Assembly: GCA_015680685.1 (NCBI GenBank)
Contig: MNCI01034690.1
Location: forward strand, 478,657 to 542,656
Length of the DNA stretch: 64,000 nucleotides
Reading direction: 5' to 3'
Source of the DNA: Gnetum montanum
Lineage: Eukaryota > Streptophyta > Gnetopsida > Gnetales > Gnetaceae
The notes beneath the pieces were generated by a model, which ran no database searches, was not told the DNA's origin, and was given only the letters and a program-made list of their open reading frames with translations. How positions within the stretch are numbered: the first letter of the stretch is position 1; each line of letters starts with the position of its first letter. Shown piece after piece: positions 13,100 to 23,610 of this stretch. The position numbers were made by a program, and so were the translations under genes.

Positions 13100-14216
13100 T
13101 GCAACAACTTTGACCCCAAATCCCCCTGAAAAATGAGATTTAGGGTGCCCTAGATGGTCTGGCAGATCACCCAGGGACTTACAGAATTCAAAAATTATGT
13201 AATGTAGAAAAAGAAATGCAGATTTAAAACCAAAAAGCAAATTCAAATTGCACAGAAAAATGAAACTTTGAAACTTTATTAAAAAATAAAGAATGAGCTC
13301 AAAAAATGTGTATAAGTAATGCTTATGAGAGCAAAAATGGGTTCACTAGGGTAGGAGTTTATATCCTTTTGAAGCCAATGTGCTCCACTTCAAGATCCAA
13401 GTGCTTAGCCACTCCTGATGCTTTCAAACCTCCTTTGTTGTAAACTACATATCTACAATTTATTCACTACTAGGGGTGAGAAAAGTGGGGGATTTGGCTA
13501 CAAAAATGCTCCACATTGGGAGTTGGGGATCCCATAAATGCAATGTTGAAACCAAAAATCCACAAGTCTCAGGGGGTTAACAAAGGGGGTAATAGGGTTG
13601 TAGGGGTTCCACATTGAGAGGCTCTAAGAAGGTACATTTTGCAAAGGTTGTAAGAGCTTTTGGAAGCCAAAAGTGCTATGTGCTCAAAAAATGCCAAAAT
13701 GTGAAACCTGAAAAGGGTGTTGGAGCTTTGATTTTATAGGTTTTGGGCCATAATTTTTATTGCAAGTTGGTTGACAGATTAGCTGCAAATTGCTACAAAT
13801 TTCTACCATGTATAGGTGAGATGGGTGCTCAAATTTGGAGGGTTACCATATATGGTAAGTGCTAAGCCCTCATAGTCATCCTATTTACTATAAATAGTAA
13901 TGGGACACACCTTCTACATTGGAGGCAAATCTTCTATGCTAGGTGTTCAATCTTCTTTGTTGGACCTCATAGTTAATGCTAGAGTCATTGGAGTGTTGAA
14001 ATCTTGATCATTGCTACTTCTACATTGGGGGCATGTAGTTTCTATGTTGGGGTGGAGCCTCCACATTGGGGGGAAACTTCCACAATGATGGGAAATGTTT
14101 CCATGCTAAGGGGGAGGGTTTCCATGTTGAGGAGGAAATTTTTACCCGTTCATGCTGAGGGTAGGTAAGGTTTACCCCTTGCTAGTATTTCTAGCATAGA
14201 AAAGTGTATACCCCCC
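13100..14216 (-). repeat. LTR-A, left copy
   Basis: It begins TGCAACAACTTTGACC and aligns in the same orientation with 42,147-43,226, for example over GGGTGCCCTAGAT, the AATAAAG stretch near 13,285 and a run of TCCATGCT/CCACATTG words at 14,000-14,170. It abuts the GH81 sequence on its left and stops at 14,216, where element B begins. For the minus-strand element A this is the 3' LTR. Confidence 0.75.
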
Positions 14217-14292
14217 TGATGAATCATGGTTTATCAGGTGTTGCTATTAGACCCTTGATATTAAACCCTTGATATCAAGGGTTCGATATCAA
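14217..14292 (+). repeat. Inverted copy of the LTR-B end
   Basis: The first 24 bases are the exact reverse complement of the last 24 of the LTR (15,229-15,252). The similarity continues for the full 76 bases through the GATATCAAGGG words. The LTR itself starts only at 14,293, so the outer edge of element B carries an extra back-to-back copy of its own inner LTR end. Confidence 0.75.
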
Positions 14293-15028
14293 TGATGAGT
14301 GGTGAGGTATCCATACACTCAACCATACGAATACGAGCATTCACGCATGATCCGATTAAACTCCATAGACGGGCTAGTTGTGGTATCTAGATAGTTACAC
14401 ATTGATCATAGTTCACTGTCTTCCCACCTGGACTAGTATTTTCTTTCTCACAAATGGTTTAGTCTAGAGTGAGGTGTATGATGTGGTCCTAAACTAGTGC
14501 TACTCCTAGAGGTAATGGAAAATAACTTTGATTAAGCTAAGAGGGAATGGGAGAAGAAAATCTAAGCTAGCCTAAGTGCGATGAGCATCCATCCATTATC
14601 ATCCGTACACATCTTGGACCTCGTGTACTACTTCTAGGATTACCAAGCATATATTACTTGAGTGCTCCTAGATACGCTACTAGGTTACCAAGTAGTCACA
14701 CTTAAATGCTCGTGATTAAGTCGTACTCATTCAGCATTTAATAATAGGGATAGTAAAAGAAGGTAAAGAAATATTAATTAAGAAAGCAACAAATAACAAT
14801 AACAATTAAGAAATTAAAACTAAGTGAATTCTACAATGATGAAGTAATCTCGATCTTTATTGTCAGTCATGCACATGTCCAAGTACATCACACTCAAATA
14901 AAGGTTTCGTACAATTACAATCATCACACTGCGGGCATGCATTGGGGAAAGAGGTGAGATGAACTAAAAAAATTACAAAAGGACTCTAATTCTACACTTA
15001 CTCTCTCCTTCCTATGTGCCCAAAGGTG

Positions 15029-15036
15029 TATTTATA
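15029..15036 (-). promoter_or_regulatory. TATA box of LTR-B
   Basis: TATAAATA on the minus strand, in the sense direction of element B and in the body of the LTR. The E LTRs have ATTTATA on the plus strand at the matching place (47,981 and 53,171), which supports a shared promoter design. Confidence 0.5.
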
Positions 15037-15081
15037 GGCTTACATAGGAATCGTGATATCGTGTATTCGATATCATTATCT

Positions 15082-15175
15082 AGGGTACAATATCACATAC
15101 CCGATATCGCAGATCCAATATCGAGGGNCAGGGTACAATATCACATACCCGATATCGCAGATCCAATATCGAGGG
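15082..15175. repeat. Exact 46-bp duplication around an undetermined base
   Basis: Bases 15,082-15,127 and 15,130-15,175 are identical over 46 positions, with one n at 15,128 between them. Old repeats around it are diverged, so perfect identity around an n looks like an unmerged contig overlap rather than biology. Confidence 0.8.
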
Positions 15176-15252
15176 TTTGATATCAAGGGTCCAATATCAG
15201 GGGTTTGATATCAAGGGTCCGATATCAGCACCTGATAAACCATGATTCATCA

Positions 15253-18061
15253 TACCCCCACAACTGAATAACAACTTATCCTCGAGTCAAAGAAAGTGAG
15301 GAACAAGTTCATTCAATTAAAAACAAGGGATAGGTATGAGATTATTGAATGATCATGGAATATTTCATGCTATAGTATGGGATTAAACAAAATTTGGACA
15401 TAGACACAAAATACAAAACTTATGGAACTCATGGGGTTCCCGGTGGTGGTGGCTCCTTCATGGATGCCTCTCCTTTGTCTTGTGCTCCAGGTTTCTAAGA
15501 TTGATACCTTTGAAGAAGCACCTGACATTTCTCCCCTTCTATCTAAGAATTATGAGCTGTCCATGTTGATGTTCCAATGTTTGATGGAGTCAACACTTCC
15601 CATGGACATGGCAGCTACGAGAACACTTGATTGGCCTTGACATGCCATGCCGCAAATAGCCATCATTCCTCTTCATAGGCTTGGGCCCTGACCTCTCCAC
15701 ACAAGCCTAGATTTTGAAAGGCATAATCATTCAGCTAGATTTTGTAGTGATAGGAGTTCCCTAATGGATGCTGAATGATTATGCCTTTCAACATTTTTCT
15801 TGGCTACATGTTCTGCATGAGGTCCTTGGCCTCTGCCTCCCCCTGGGCATTCATTTGCACCTTAAGAAGGTCCTTCTTGTTGTCCTCTTTTAGGGGTCAT
15901 CTATAATCACACAAAGATCAATTGTTAGTAAGGTTATTGAAAGAAGTTTAGTTATTTCATACCTTACTCATTGTCTTTAATAAATGTTAAATTCTTTGTT
16001 TAGTGTGATTTTCGAGTTAGAAATTTTTTTCAAGGAAGTTACCCTAAAAGTTTAATGTCAGACCTACTTTGTTTAGGTGACACATAAAAGAACATGTAAT
16101 GGTTTTGAGGAACATTTGATAAGATGATGACAAAGGAAAGAATAGATTTGGCAATGAAGTACTTGAAGGGTATAAAATGATGTGGTAGTGTGCAACAAGT
16201 ACAAACTACAAAAGTCATGCAAGTGGGTCCTCCCCAAAGTAGGTTTCAACCTATAATTCCCTTGCATAACCACACCTTAAAATGTCTATAGACACTAGAA
16301 GGGTTAAATGTAATATATACCAGTTCCACAAAACACACACACACACATGTAGATACTACCGTGATGAGGTAGGAATTCTATGCTACACAAGACACAAGTC
16401 AAAAATACATGAATAGCAAGATGAGGTGAATTGTAGAAGGGATTGTAGAGATTGGGACATGAGGTAACTGACCTAGGGCACAATGAATCCTGAGTGTAGG
16501 GCATGATTAATGTGTCATTAGTCCATCACTCCAAAATCAAGACCAAGTCCATTCTTTTGATCAGTGACATCACATTATTTCATCCAATGATGGACCACCA
16601 TAAGAGCACCATGACAGTAAGGTGTACAATCACTTGGCATTTTGTCCAAGGGAGGAGTATTTTGGAATTGCTTGGTGGCATGTTTTTTTTTGATGTTTTC
16701 TTTTCCTTTTCTTCTTTTAGCTGCTTTGGCACTTTGTCTTTTCCAACAGTGAACCAAAGAAGCCGCCAACCTTTAGGCATGGGTGCATGTCTTTCCAGTG
16801 GGACTCCAAAAATAGCATTGAGTTTCTTGATTGCGTGCCTTTATTACTCTTGCTCCCATTTTTTTAGATCTACAAGGATCTTAATACAACTAGGCTACAT
16901 GATAGCACCTACATATGTCACCAAAGAGAATTCACAAGTCCCCTTGATGTCACACCTTGGCCATTCCTTCTTAGTCCATCATTTTTCGCTTTGGACATAA
17001 TGAGCACAAAATTATTTTTAAGTTTTCATGATGACAAGAATATCATCGTACCCAGAGTAGAACCTCTTATTACTAGAATGGTTGGGTGGATGTGGAGAGC
17101 TCGATGTTCAAATAATTAGTCACTTGAGACTTGATAGCCTAGAACAACACCTCAACTGACAAGTCACATGAGTGTTTTATTCATAGATGAGATTATCCAT
17201 AAAAAGATAAAAAGATGAAATAATAAATAAAAAGATAAAACAACAAATTGAAACATGAAAAACTAGAAAACAAAAAATTATAAAATTGAAGAAAAAGAAA
17301 AACATTTATTAATTTTGCTTATTAGAAGGGAGGATATCCCCCATAACTAAACTTTTGGTCATGGTGAGAATTAATAAATGGAAGGTTTGAATCCATGCAT
17401 TTTGGAATATTAGGACCCAGTCTTATCCAAACCATTAGGTGTATTTAGATGTGGTGGTTGGAATATATCCAAATTGGGGTTCACACACTTGATTAAAGTT
17501 GACATAGTAGGGCAAGTTATAAGATGTGGTTAATTGATAAGGAGTTGACCCACTATGGCACCCGTGACCATAAGATGGTATGCAAGGATCAATATGTCTT
17601 CCTACATGGCTATATTCATTAGGCCGCATGGTTGTTGGAGTGTCAATTGATAGCCTTGATAAGGTAACACAAGGTGCTAAGTTCGAGGAGAAGGATGCAC
17701 CACAGTGTTGGGCTTGTGCTGAATTGGTGGATGTAGTGGGTTTAGAACCTTGTTGTCTCTTTCTACGATCATGCATAAAGAAAGGAAATTTTTGACATTG
17801 TGGAGGACTCCACTGCTATTGATAGTAGTAGCACAAGTAACATTCGTGGGTTGATGTTGTGGTGCAAACCCCTCTAGCACAATTGGTGGTAATGTAGAAG
17901 GAGGTGAAGGATGAGAACATTGAGGGTAAGGAGGAGTATAAGGAACATGAGGTGGTGATCTTGTTGGAGAGGAAATGGGTTGATAGTAATCAGGAGAATG
18001 ATAACAATGTGGTGAGATAGAGGATGTTGACCTAGTTGGGGAAATAGGATGCTAAACATAA
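15253..18061 (-). other. Interior of element B downstream of gag, no gene recognised
   Basis: No protease, RT or integrase motif is visible in any frame. A 22-bp perfect inverted repeat with a 34-bp loop occurs at 15,714-15,791. Minus-strand frames around 16,575-16,780 read through MPKGWRLLWFTVGKDK, which looks protein-like, but I cannot place it. The 165-codon plus-strand frame at 16,503-17,000 runs antisense to it. The part at 17,435-18,060 is low-complexity and rich in Pro and His codons, as often seen after gag. Confidence 0.45.
15714..15791. repeat. 22-bp perfect inverted repeat (hairpin)
   Basis: The arms are 15,714-15,735 and 15,770-15,791, with a core of AAAGGCATAATCATTCAGC and its complement, and a 34-base loop. 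It sits just inside the purine-tract side of element B. Confidence 0.8.
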
Positions 18062-19130
18062 TAAGCACTTGGGTTCAGATCATAGGAAGGGTGTGACCAA
18101 TTTGATGGTGGCCTCCCCCATGACTGGGGTTTTTGCCACTGTGGTTGAACTCGGTATTTCTATACAAAACTTGGATGTAACATTCCTTTCCAATGCTCGT
18201 GTAAATGTGACAAGATTGGACATTGGCCTTTGGGGTGATCATACAAGAAAACGTCACATTGATATGTATGATTAGCAGTTGAGTTCTTATCCTTGTTCTC
18301 TTCAACCCTTCTTTCTGATTATCTAGTGGTGTTCTGTCCTATTTCTTGGTTTGTCATGGTTCTTCCTCTAATAATGTTGGCATATTATCAACATATTTCA
18401 TGTACCTAGTCCGTCATCTTATTGAACTTTGCCTTAATTTCATCTAGTGATTGTAGTATTGGCAAAGATGATCCCACCTCCTTGAGGTGAGTTGATTTCT
18501 CCTCTTCATGATCATGGACCTTTCCTAATTTGAGATTTTTTTTCTTGTTGAACACTTTCAACATTCTCCCATTTATCCATTTATCCTTATTCTTTTGCTA
18601 CCTACTTAATAAGCTCTTGGAATTGGTGGGTTCATAGCTCATATAATTGACCTCGGGCATACATCCCTAGGGTCTCCCTTGTCTCATTATGGAGCCCATC
18701 CATGATGTGGTACATTAGCCTTTCCTTGGAGAATCCATGGCCTGGGCAATTGTTTAACAATGAATAGTATCTTTTAACGCCATGTCCAAGGGTTCATGTT
18801 GCCCTTGTTTCCACTCTTGTATTTGTTTCCTCAAGGTTGACACTCTTGCATAGGTTTGATATCTTTCATTGAAGAGTTCTACCATTGTTAGCCAAAGTCG
18901 AATTGATTTTGGTCTTAAGGACTTGTACCATATTTTTGCTTGGTCAACGAGTGTCGTAGGAAAGAGCTTAAGTTTTTGCCACCCATTATCAATGTTGTTC
19001 CATACACAGGCATTAGGGAAGGCTTGTAAATGATGCTTTAGATCTAAATCATAGCCTTCTAAAAACTTGGGAAAGTTGTTTAAATTAAGCCTGGGTAGAC
19101 AACTTTCCTTATGATGCCTGCAGGATATTC
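18062..19130 (-). pseudogene. Ty3/Gypsy gag of element B
   Basis: On the minus strand the capsid domain reads LKLFPTTLVDQAKIWYKSL, then IRLWLTMVELFNERY (about 18,850-18,985). This is the Retrotrans_gag signature of a small-residue/WY stretch followed by W-x6-F-x2-RY. A frameshift and stops follow. Near 18,218-18,262 the nucleocapsid part shows CDVFLYDHPKGQCP, a zinc-knuckle-like Cys/His cluster. The region starts about 350 bases after the primer site, as expected for gag, and would package RNA of the element. No polymerase follows, so this copy encoded gag only, or lost the rest. Family confident; lineage unknown. Confidence 0.75.
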
Positions 19131-19476
19131 AAACAACCTCTTGTATATGCATTAGGCTCTTAGTGGCCAGTAGGGGTTCATTGTCATTAGGTAGGTTATG
19201 GAATCATGAATTGGGATGATGTTATCTTCCTTTATGTACATAGGAGACCTCTGCATCAGATTGAGTACTCCAAACTTCATCTTCATTATCATATAATTTG
19301 TTGGTTCTCTAATGAATTTCCTTACTAGTTATTGCATTGTCATAGTCTTGTGAGAGAGATATTATTATGAATTGTGTGTGAGTTATTTGCAATTACTTCT
19401 TTTTAAAAGATATATCATCAAGGCTTTAGTACAACGATCTTGGATGATATAACTAATCTAAATAACTAGCACTGTC

Positions 19477-19492
19477 CCTGGTAATGGTACCA
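19477..19492 (-). other. Primer binding site of element B
   Basis: The minus strand reads TGGTACCATTACCAGG one base after the LTR end CTCATCA. It matches the initiator-Met primer site at 12 of 16 positions, including both ends, and sets the element's direction. Confidence 0.65.
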
Positions 19493-19493
19493 A

Positions 19494-19528
19494 TGATGAG
19501 CGATGAGGTATCCCTATACTCAACCATA
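19494..19528 (-). repeat. LTR-B, right copy (5' LTR), first 35 bases before the gap
   Basis: TGATGAGCGATGAGGTATCC matches the left end of LTR-B at 14,293. The rest lies in the run of n. Confidence 0.75.
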
Positions 19529-20210
19529 NNNNNNNNNNNNNNNNNNNNNNNNNNNNNNNNNNNNNNNNNNNNNNNNNNNNNNNNNNNNNNNNNNNNNNNN
19601 NNNNNNNNNNNNNNNNNNNNNNNNNNNNNNNNNNNNNNNNNNNNNNNNNNNNNNNNNNNNNNNNNNNNNNNNNNNNNNNNNNNNNNNNNNNNNNNNNNNN
19701 NNNNNNNNNNNNNNNNNNNNNNNNNNNNNNNNNNNNNNNNNNNNNNNNNNNNNNNNNNNNNNNNNNNNNNNNNNNNNNNNNNNNNNNNNNNNNNNNNNNN
19801 NNNNNNNNNNNNNNNNNNNNNNNNNNNNNNNNNNNNNNNNNNNNNNNNNNNNNNNNNNNNNNNNNNNNNNNNNNNNNNNNNNNNNNNNNNNNNNNNNNNN
19901 NNNNNNNNNNNNNNNNNNNNNNNNNNNNNNNNNNNNNNNNNNNNNNNNNNNNNNNNNNNNNNNNNNNNNNNNNNNNNNNNNNNNNNNNNNNNNNNNNNNN
20001 NNNNNNNNNNNNNNNNNNNNNNNNNNNNNNNNNNNNNNNNNNNNNNNNNNNNNNNNNNNNNNNNNNNNNNNNNNNNNNNNNNNNNNNNNNNNNNNNNNNN
20101 NNNNNNNNNNNNNNNNNNNNNNNNNNNNNNNNNNNNNNNNNNNNNNNNNNNNNNNNNNNNNNNNNNNNNNNNNNNNNNNNNNNNNNNNNNNNNNNNNNNN
20201 NNNNNNNNNN
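19529..20210. other. Assembly gap (682 n)
   Basis: Undetermined sequence. It should contain most of the 5' LTR of element B and its junction with LTR-A. All long frames reported across it are artefacts. Confidence 0.98.
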
Positions 20211-20690
20211 CATTTTTGGCATCCCAAAAGGAATTTTGACCCCTAGTAGTAACCAAAGTTGTAGATCTATAGTTTGTAGTAGAGGAGATTTGAAAGCATC
20301 AGGAGTGGCTGAGCACCCAAATCATGGAGTGGAGCACATTGACTTCAATAGACATTGAAATCCTACCCTAGTGAAACCCCCATTTTGCTCTCTCATGAGC
20401 ATTACTTGTATACATTTCTGGAATCCATTCTTTATTTTTTAATAAAGTTTCAAAGTTTCATTTTTTTGTGCAATCTGCACTTACTTTCTAGTTTCAAATT
20501 TACCTTTATTTTTCTACATTACATGTTTTTTTTTCATTCTATAAGTCCTTGGGTGATTTGTTAAACTATCCAAGGTACCTTGAATTTTATTTTTTTATAG
20601 GCCTTGGGGATTCGAAGTTGAGGCTGCTACACTAGATCTTTTGATTTTTTCAATGATTGATTTTTTTGTTTGTAATAGTTTTTTTAGTGC
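20211..20690 (+). repeat. LTR-A fragment in inverted orientation, with start of interior
   Basis: From about 20,240 the sequence is the reverse complement of 13,100-13,480 and of 42,147-42,540 (AGGTTTGAAAGCATCA-like, CTTTATTTTTTAATAAAG). It runs past the LTR end near 20,632 into sequence like the interior next to the right LTR-A (ATTGATT, then TAGTGCTAGAA) and loses similarity near 20,690. The first 28 bases, CATTTTTGGCATCCCAAAAG, also match 43,246 in direct orientation, so the join at the gap is ambiguous. Confidence 0.65.
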
Positions 20691-20940
20691 TAGAATGAGG
20701 GCAATGGTAGAAACACTCTTGACACAATAGGAAAAACTCACCAAATCATGCACATCAAGGTTACATCGTAACTTGCTGGCTACAATGAGTTGCATCCTTG
20801 TGATGGCTCCAAGCTTCATCCTGTAAACATAACTCTAACAGGACAAGAAAACCAAGCAAACAGAACATGTTATAATGTTACAATGCATGCAAGCCATATA
20901 CAAGGTCAAAAACAAGCTATCTAGGTTACCAAAGGTGGGT

Positions 20941-21114
20941 AGTTTAAGGTCATGGTAGGCCATGGTGCTAGTTTAGGATCATAGCAGATCATGGTGCTAG
21001 TTTTAGGCCTTGGTAGGCTGTATTACCAATTTAAGACCTTGTCAAGCTATGGCCTCACTAGTTTTACTTCCTAGTAGGCCATGTTACTAGTTTAAGGCCT
21101 TGACAGACCATGGT
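20941..21114. repeat. Minisatellite of about 29 bp, six units
   Basis: Units begin AGTTTAAGG or a variant and contain a TGGTAGGCCATGGT-like end. Six diverged copies are in tandem. Two similar units occur at 33,836-33,900. Here it lies downstream of integrase on the minus strand, in the 3' untranslated part of element A. Confidence 0.65.
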
Positions 21115-21259
21115 AAAAGTAGGTTCACTTGTTGATGGTCTTGACTACATGTAATATGGATTTAGATAGGAATGATTGACTAGATTAGTCAACTCATTCC
21201 CATCCATGTAAACTATCCTAAATACTTTGTTATCATAGGCTTTGGTGATAAGGAAGGAC

Positions 21260-22200
21260 CCCTTCCTAGTTGGTTGAGAGTTTATCCACATGCTCATGGA
21301 TGGCTTGGAGGACTAGGTCACCTTCTTTGATCTTATGCTTGATCAAGTTATGGTGGTGGTGTTGTTTCTACCTCTCTTGATAATAATTGACATGAGAAAG
21401 TGCTTGCATATGTTTCTTCTTCACAAAGTCTAGGTTCATTGTCTATAGCTCCTTGCTTTACTCATTTTTGATGAATTCAGTCAAGACCACTTGAAGCGAT
21501 GATACATTCAATTCAAAAGGTAAAATAGCTTCAGAACCATAAACCAAGCTATAAGGTGTTACCCTAATGGTTGTATAGTAACTTGTGCGATCAGACCATA
21601 GTGCATGGACAAGTTGCTCATGCCATTTGCACTTGCTGCTATTAAGCATCTTTTTAAGCAAGTTGATGATGGCCTTATTGCTTACTTCCATTGGCTTAAG
21701 GATAATAAGGAGATGAGAAAGAATGCTTAATGCCTAGGTCATGATAGAAATCTTTTATTTCTTGCCTTCTAAATTGTGGTCCATTATTAGTAACTATGGT
21801 CAACGGTATGCCAAAATAGGCTACAATGTTATCTAAGATAAATTTATAGATTTTCTCAGACATAGTCTTCCTTAGGAAAATAGCTTCAACCACTTGGTAA
21901 AGTATTCCATTGTAGTGATGATGAAGTTATGCCCCATTGAAGACTTAGGCATTATAGGTCTAATGATATCCAACCCCATCATTAAAACAACTAGGTTATC
22001 TAAGTTGTATGTAACTCAGTCGATGGTATGTGTATAAGGTTGTTATGTCGATAGCATGTGTCACATCACTTAACCTTCTATAGGAAGTCTCTTTCCATAC
22101 AGGGCCAGTAATAGCCTAACCATCTAATCTTAGTGGCCATATCTCTAGGTCCTATATATCCTCCACAAAAACCCTTATGAACCTACTCTAGGATTATTTT
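21260..22200 (-). pseudogene. Tat-lineage Gypsy integrase
   Basis: Integrase inserts the cDNA into nuclear DNA. The N-terminal HHCC zinc region reads HKGFCGGYIG, IRWLGYYWPCMERDF, then CDTCYRH (about 22,030-22,190). The core continues with VEAIFLRK (21,870-21,893) and GIPLTIVTNNGPQF, where the second catalytic Asp of the usual TDNG is Asn. The end of the core is MEVSNKAIINLL (the Glu kept, 21,655-21,691), WHEQLVHALWSDRTS and TPYSLVYGSEAILP. The latter is typical of non-chromodomain Tat/Athila-type elements. Stops and shifts between 21,690 and 21,700, and in the zinc region, show it is dead. It follows RNase H in the expected order. Confidence 0.88.
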
Positions 22201-22559
22201 AGCTTTGATTTTACCCAAGCACTTTAGCAATATATCATCGTAGGACCATTGACATAATGTATTATTGCCTATGATGACATACTGCTTCGATCATTTACAT
22301 ACAATGTTCTTTTGAGTAGTAGTTAGGCCTTGTGAACATTCATCATGCATAAGATAAATTTTGATATCTTCATATGACTCCCTGGCAAGAGTAGTATGAA
22401 CTATGGCCACAAAGGTATCCTCAGCACTATGCATGATGGGAATAGCATAGTCCACGGTTAAGGTGGACAACTTACTAAACATACATGGCATCACACTAAG
22501 GGCTAACGTTGTAGTTGCATTGGTTATGAAATTCTTGTTTTGGGTTATGTCTTCAATAT

Positions 22560-23031
22560 CAATGTCTATAAGTTGTTGTAACACTTGCTTCCCTAGGACA
22601 CAGTATGGTTATATATGTTTGTCTTTACATGCATAGACCTTGGTTACTTGGTTAACCATAAGTTGGAAATCACCTTTGATTGTTAAGTGTCTAATTCCTA
22701 GTTCACAAGCTACCATCATCCCTCTAATGAAATCCTCATACTCCACTATGTTATTGGTACATGGAAACTCAAAAAAATAGGTGAAGGACTAGATTTCACT
22801 AGATGAAAATGTTATGATGGTAGGGACGCTGGCCCCATGGAGAATTGAAGCTCCATCAAAGTGCATGACTACCTCATAATCCTTGGGCACTTGGCTCACA
22901 ATGTTAATGTGCTCATCAAGGAACTTAGGATCTATGGCTACTTGATCATCAATGGGAAATACTATGAGTTGTACAACTATAACTTGACCTTTAGTTGAGG
23001 ATTGAGAGATGTAATGAAGGTCAAACTCCAT
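22560..23031 (-). pseudogene. Second RNase H (aRNH) of the Tat lineage
   Basis: The reading YEVVMHFDGAS (first catalytic Asp, near 22,840-22,870) is followed across a shift by EYEDFIRGMMVACELGI with the Glu and IKGDFQLMVNQV with the next Asp (22,640-22,740). A second RNase H of archaeal type after the ordinary one is the mark of the Tat branch of plant Ty3/Gypsy elements. It would help to remove the RNA strand during reverse transcription. Confidence 0.82.
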
Positions 23032-23043
23032 GGTTATGGCTTT

Positions 23044-23610
23044 TCATCGGGCTATACAACTACTTTCGTAAATATTGGTTGTTATGGATTTGAGCATGTT
23101 ATCTTCGCAAATGACATTACTTCTAAAGAGGTAGTGTCTCCACTTCTTTAACAAGAAAACTAGTGCTAGACAATACTTATCCAATTTATTGTATTGGGTC
23201 TTGTGAACAACTAATGCATGGATAAGGTAGTACATTGGCATATTTGCTCCATCATCATGTTTTTGATAGAGTAGAAAAGCAATGAACATGTCAGAGATAA
23301 TAAGGTAGATGTAAAATGATTTACCCTCTTGTGAAGGATAAACTGTTGGTAGTTGTGTCAACTCTTGCTTAAGGTTTTCAATGGCCTCTTGACATTGAGC
23401 TATCCACTCATACTGAATCTCCTTCTTAAGTAAGTGCTTCATGGGTTGTAACTTATCCATAAGCCTAGCAATAAACCTACAAATAAATTGTAATCTACCT
23501 TGTAATCGCAAAATCTCCTTAAGGTTAGTGGGTGCTACTAATTTTGATATGGCCCTAACCTTATTAGGATTGACACATATCTCTACTTCAAATGCTACAA
23601 AGCCAAGCAT
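23044..23610 (-). pseudogene. Gypsy RT thumb and RNase H, 188-codon open stretch
   Basis: This is one of the longest open pieces in the window. It begins MLGFVAFEVEICVNPNKVRA, the end of RT, followed by LKEILRLQGRLQFICRFI and LMDKLQPMKHLLKK, the RT-RNase H connection. The RNase H reads FYIYLIISDMFIAFLLYQ in place of the usual Y-x-A-x-S-x-x-A-x-G pattern (first Asp kept). It ends with NKLDKYCLALVFLLKKWRHY. It continues the RT at 23,590-24,590 in a neighbouring frame. Confidence 0.85.

Larger units (their letters stand above)
14293..15252 (-). repeat. LTR-B, left copy (3' LTR)
   Basis: It runs from TGATGAGTGGTGAGG to GATTCATCA on the plus strand. The left end matches 19,494, 47,260 and 63,813. 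Its right third is made of GATATC words in pyrimidine-purine contexts. On the minus strand a TATAAATA box lies at 15,029-15,036, and AGTTGTGGGGGTA just right of 15,252 is the purine tract for minus-strand synthesis. An undetermined base lies at 15,128. Confidence 0.75.
14217..20210 (-). mobile_element. Element B, non-autonomous Ty3/Gypsy-like
   Basis: The LTR at 14,293-15,252 is the 3' LTR. The start of the 5' LTR appears at 19,494 and then runs into the gap 19,529-20,210. A primer site borders the 5' LTR and a purine run borders the 3' LTR. A gag with zinc knuckle lies at 18,062-19,130, but no protease or polymerase was found, so the element depended on others. It lies inside or beside LTR-A. 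The right boundary is hidden in the gap. Confidence 0.65.

Noticed and set aside
16503-17000. 165-codon plus-strand frame, among the longest uninterrupted ones
   Set aside because: It runs antisense in a decayed Gypsy interior, has no domain or recognisable start context, and an alternative minus-strand reading looks at least as protein-like.
19453-20256. Frames of 235-267 codons on both strands
   Set aside because: They consist almost wholly of undetermined bases in the assembly gap.
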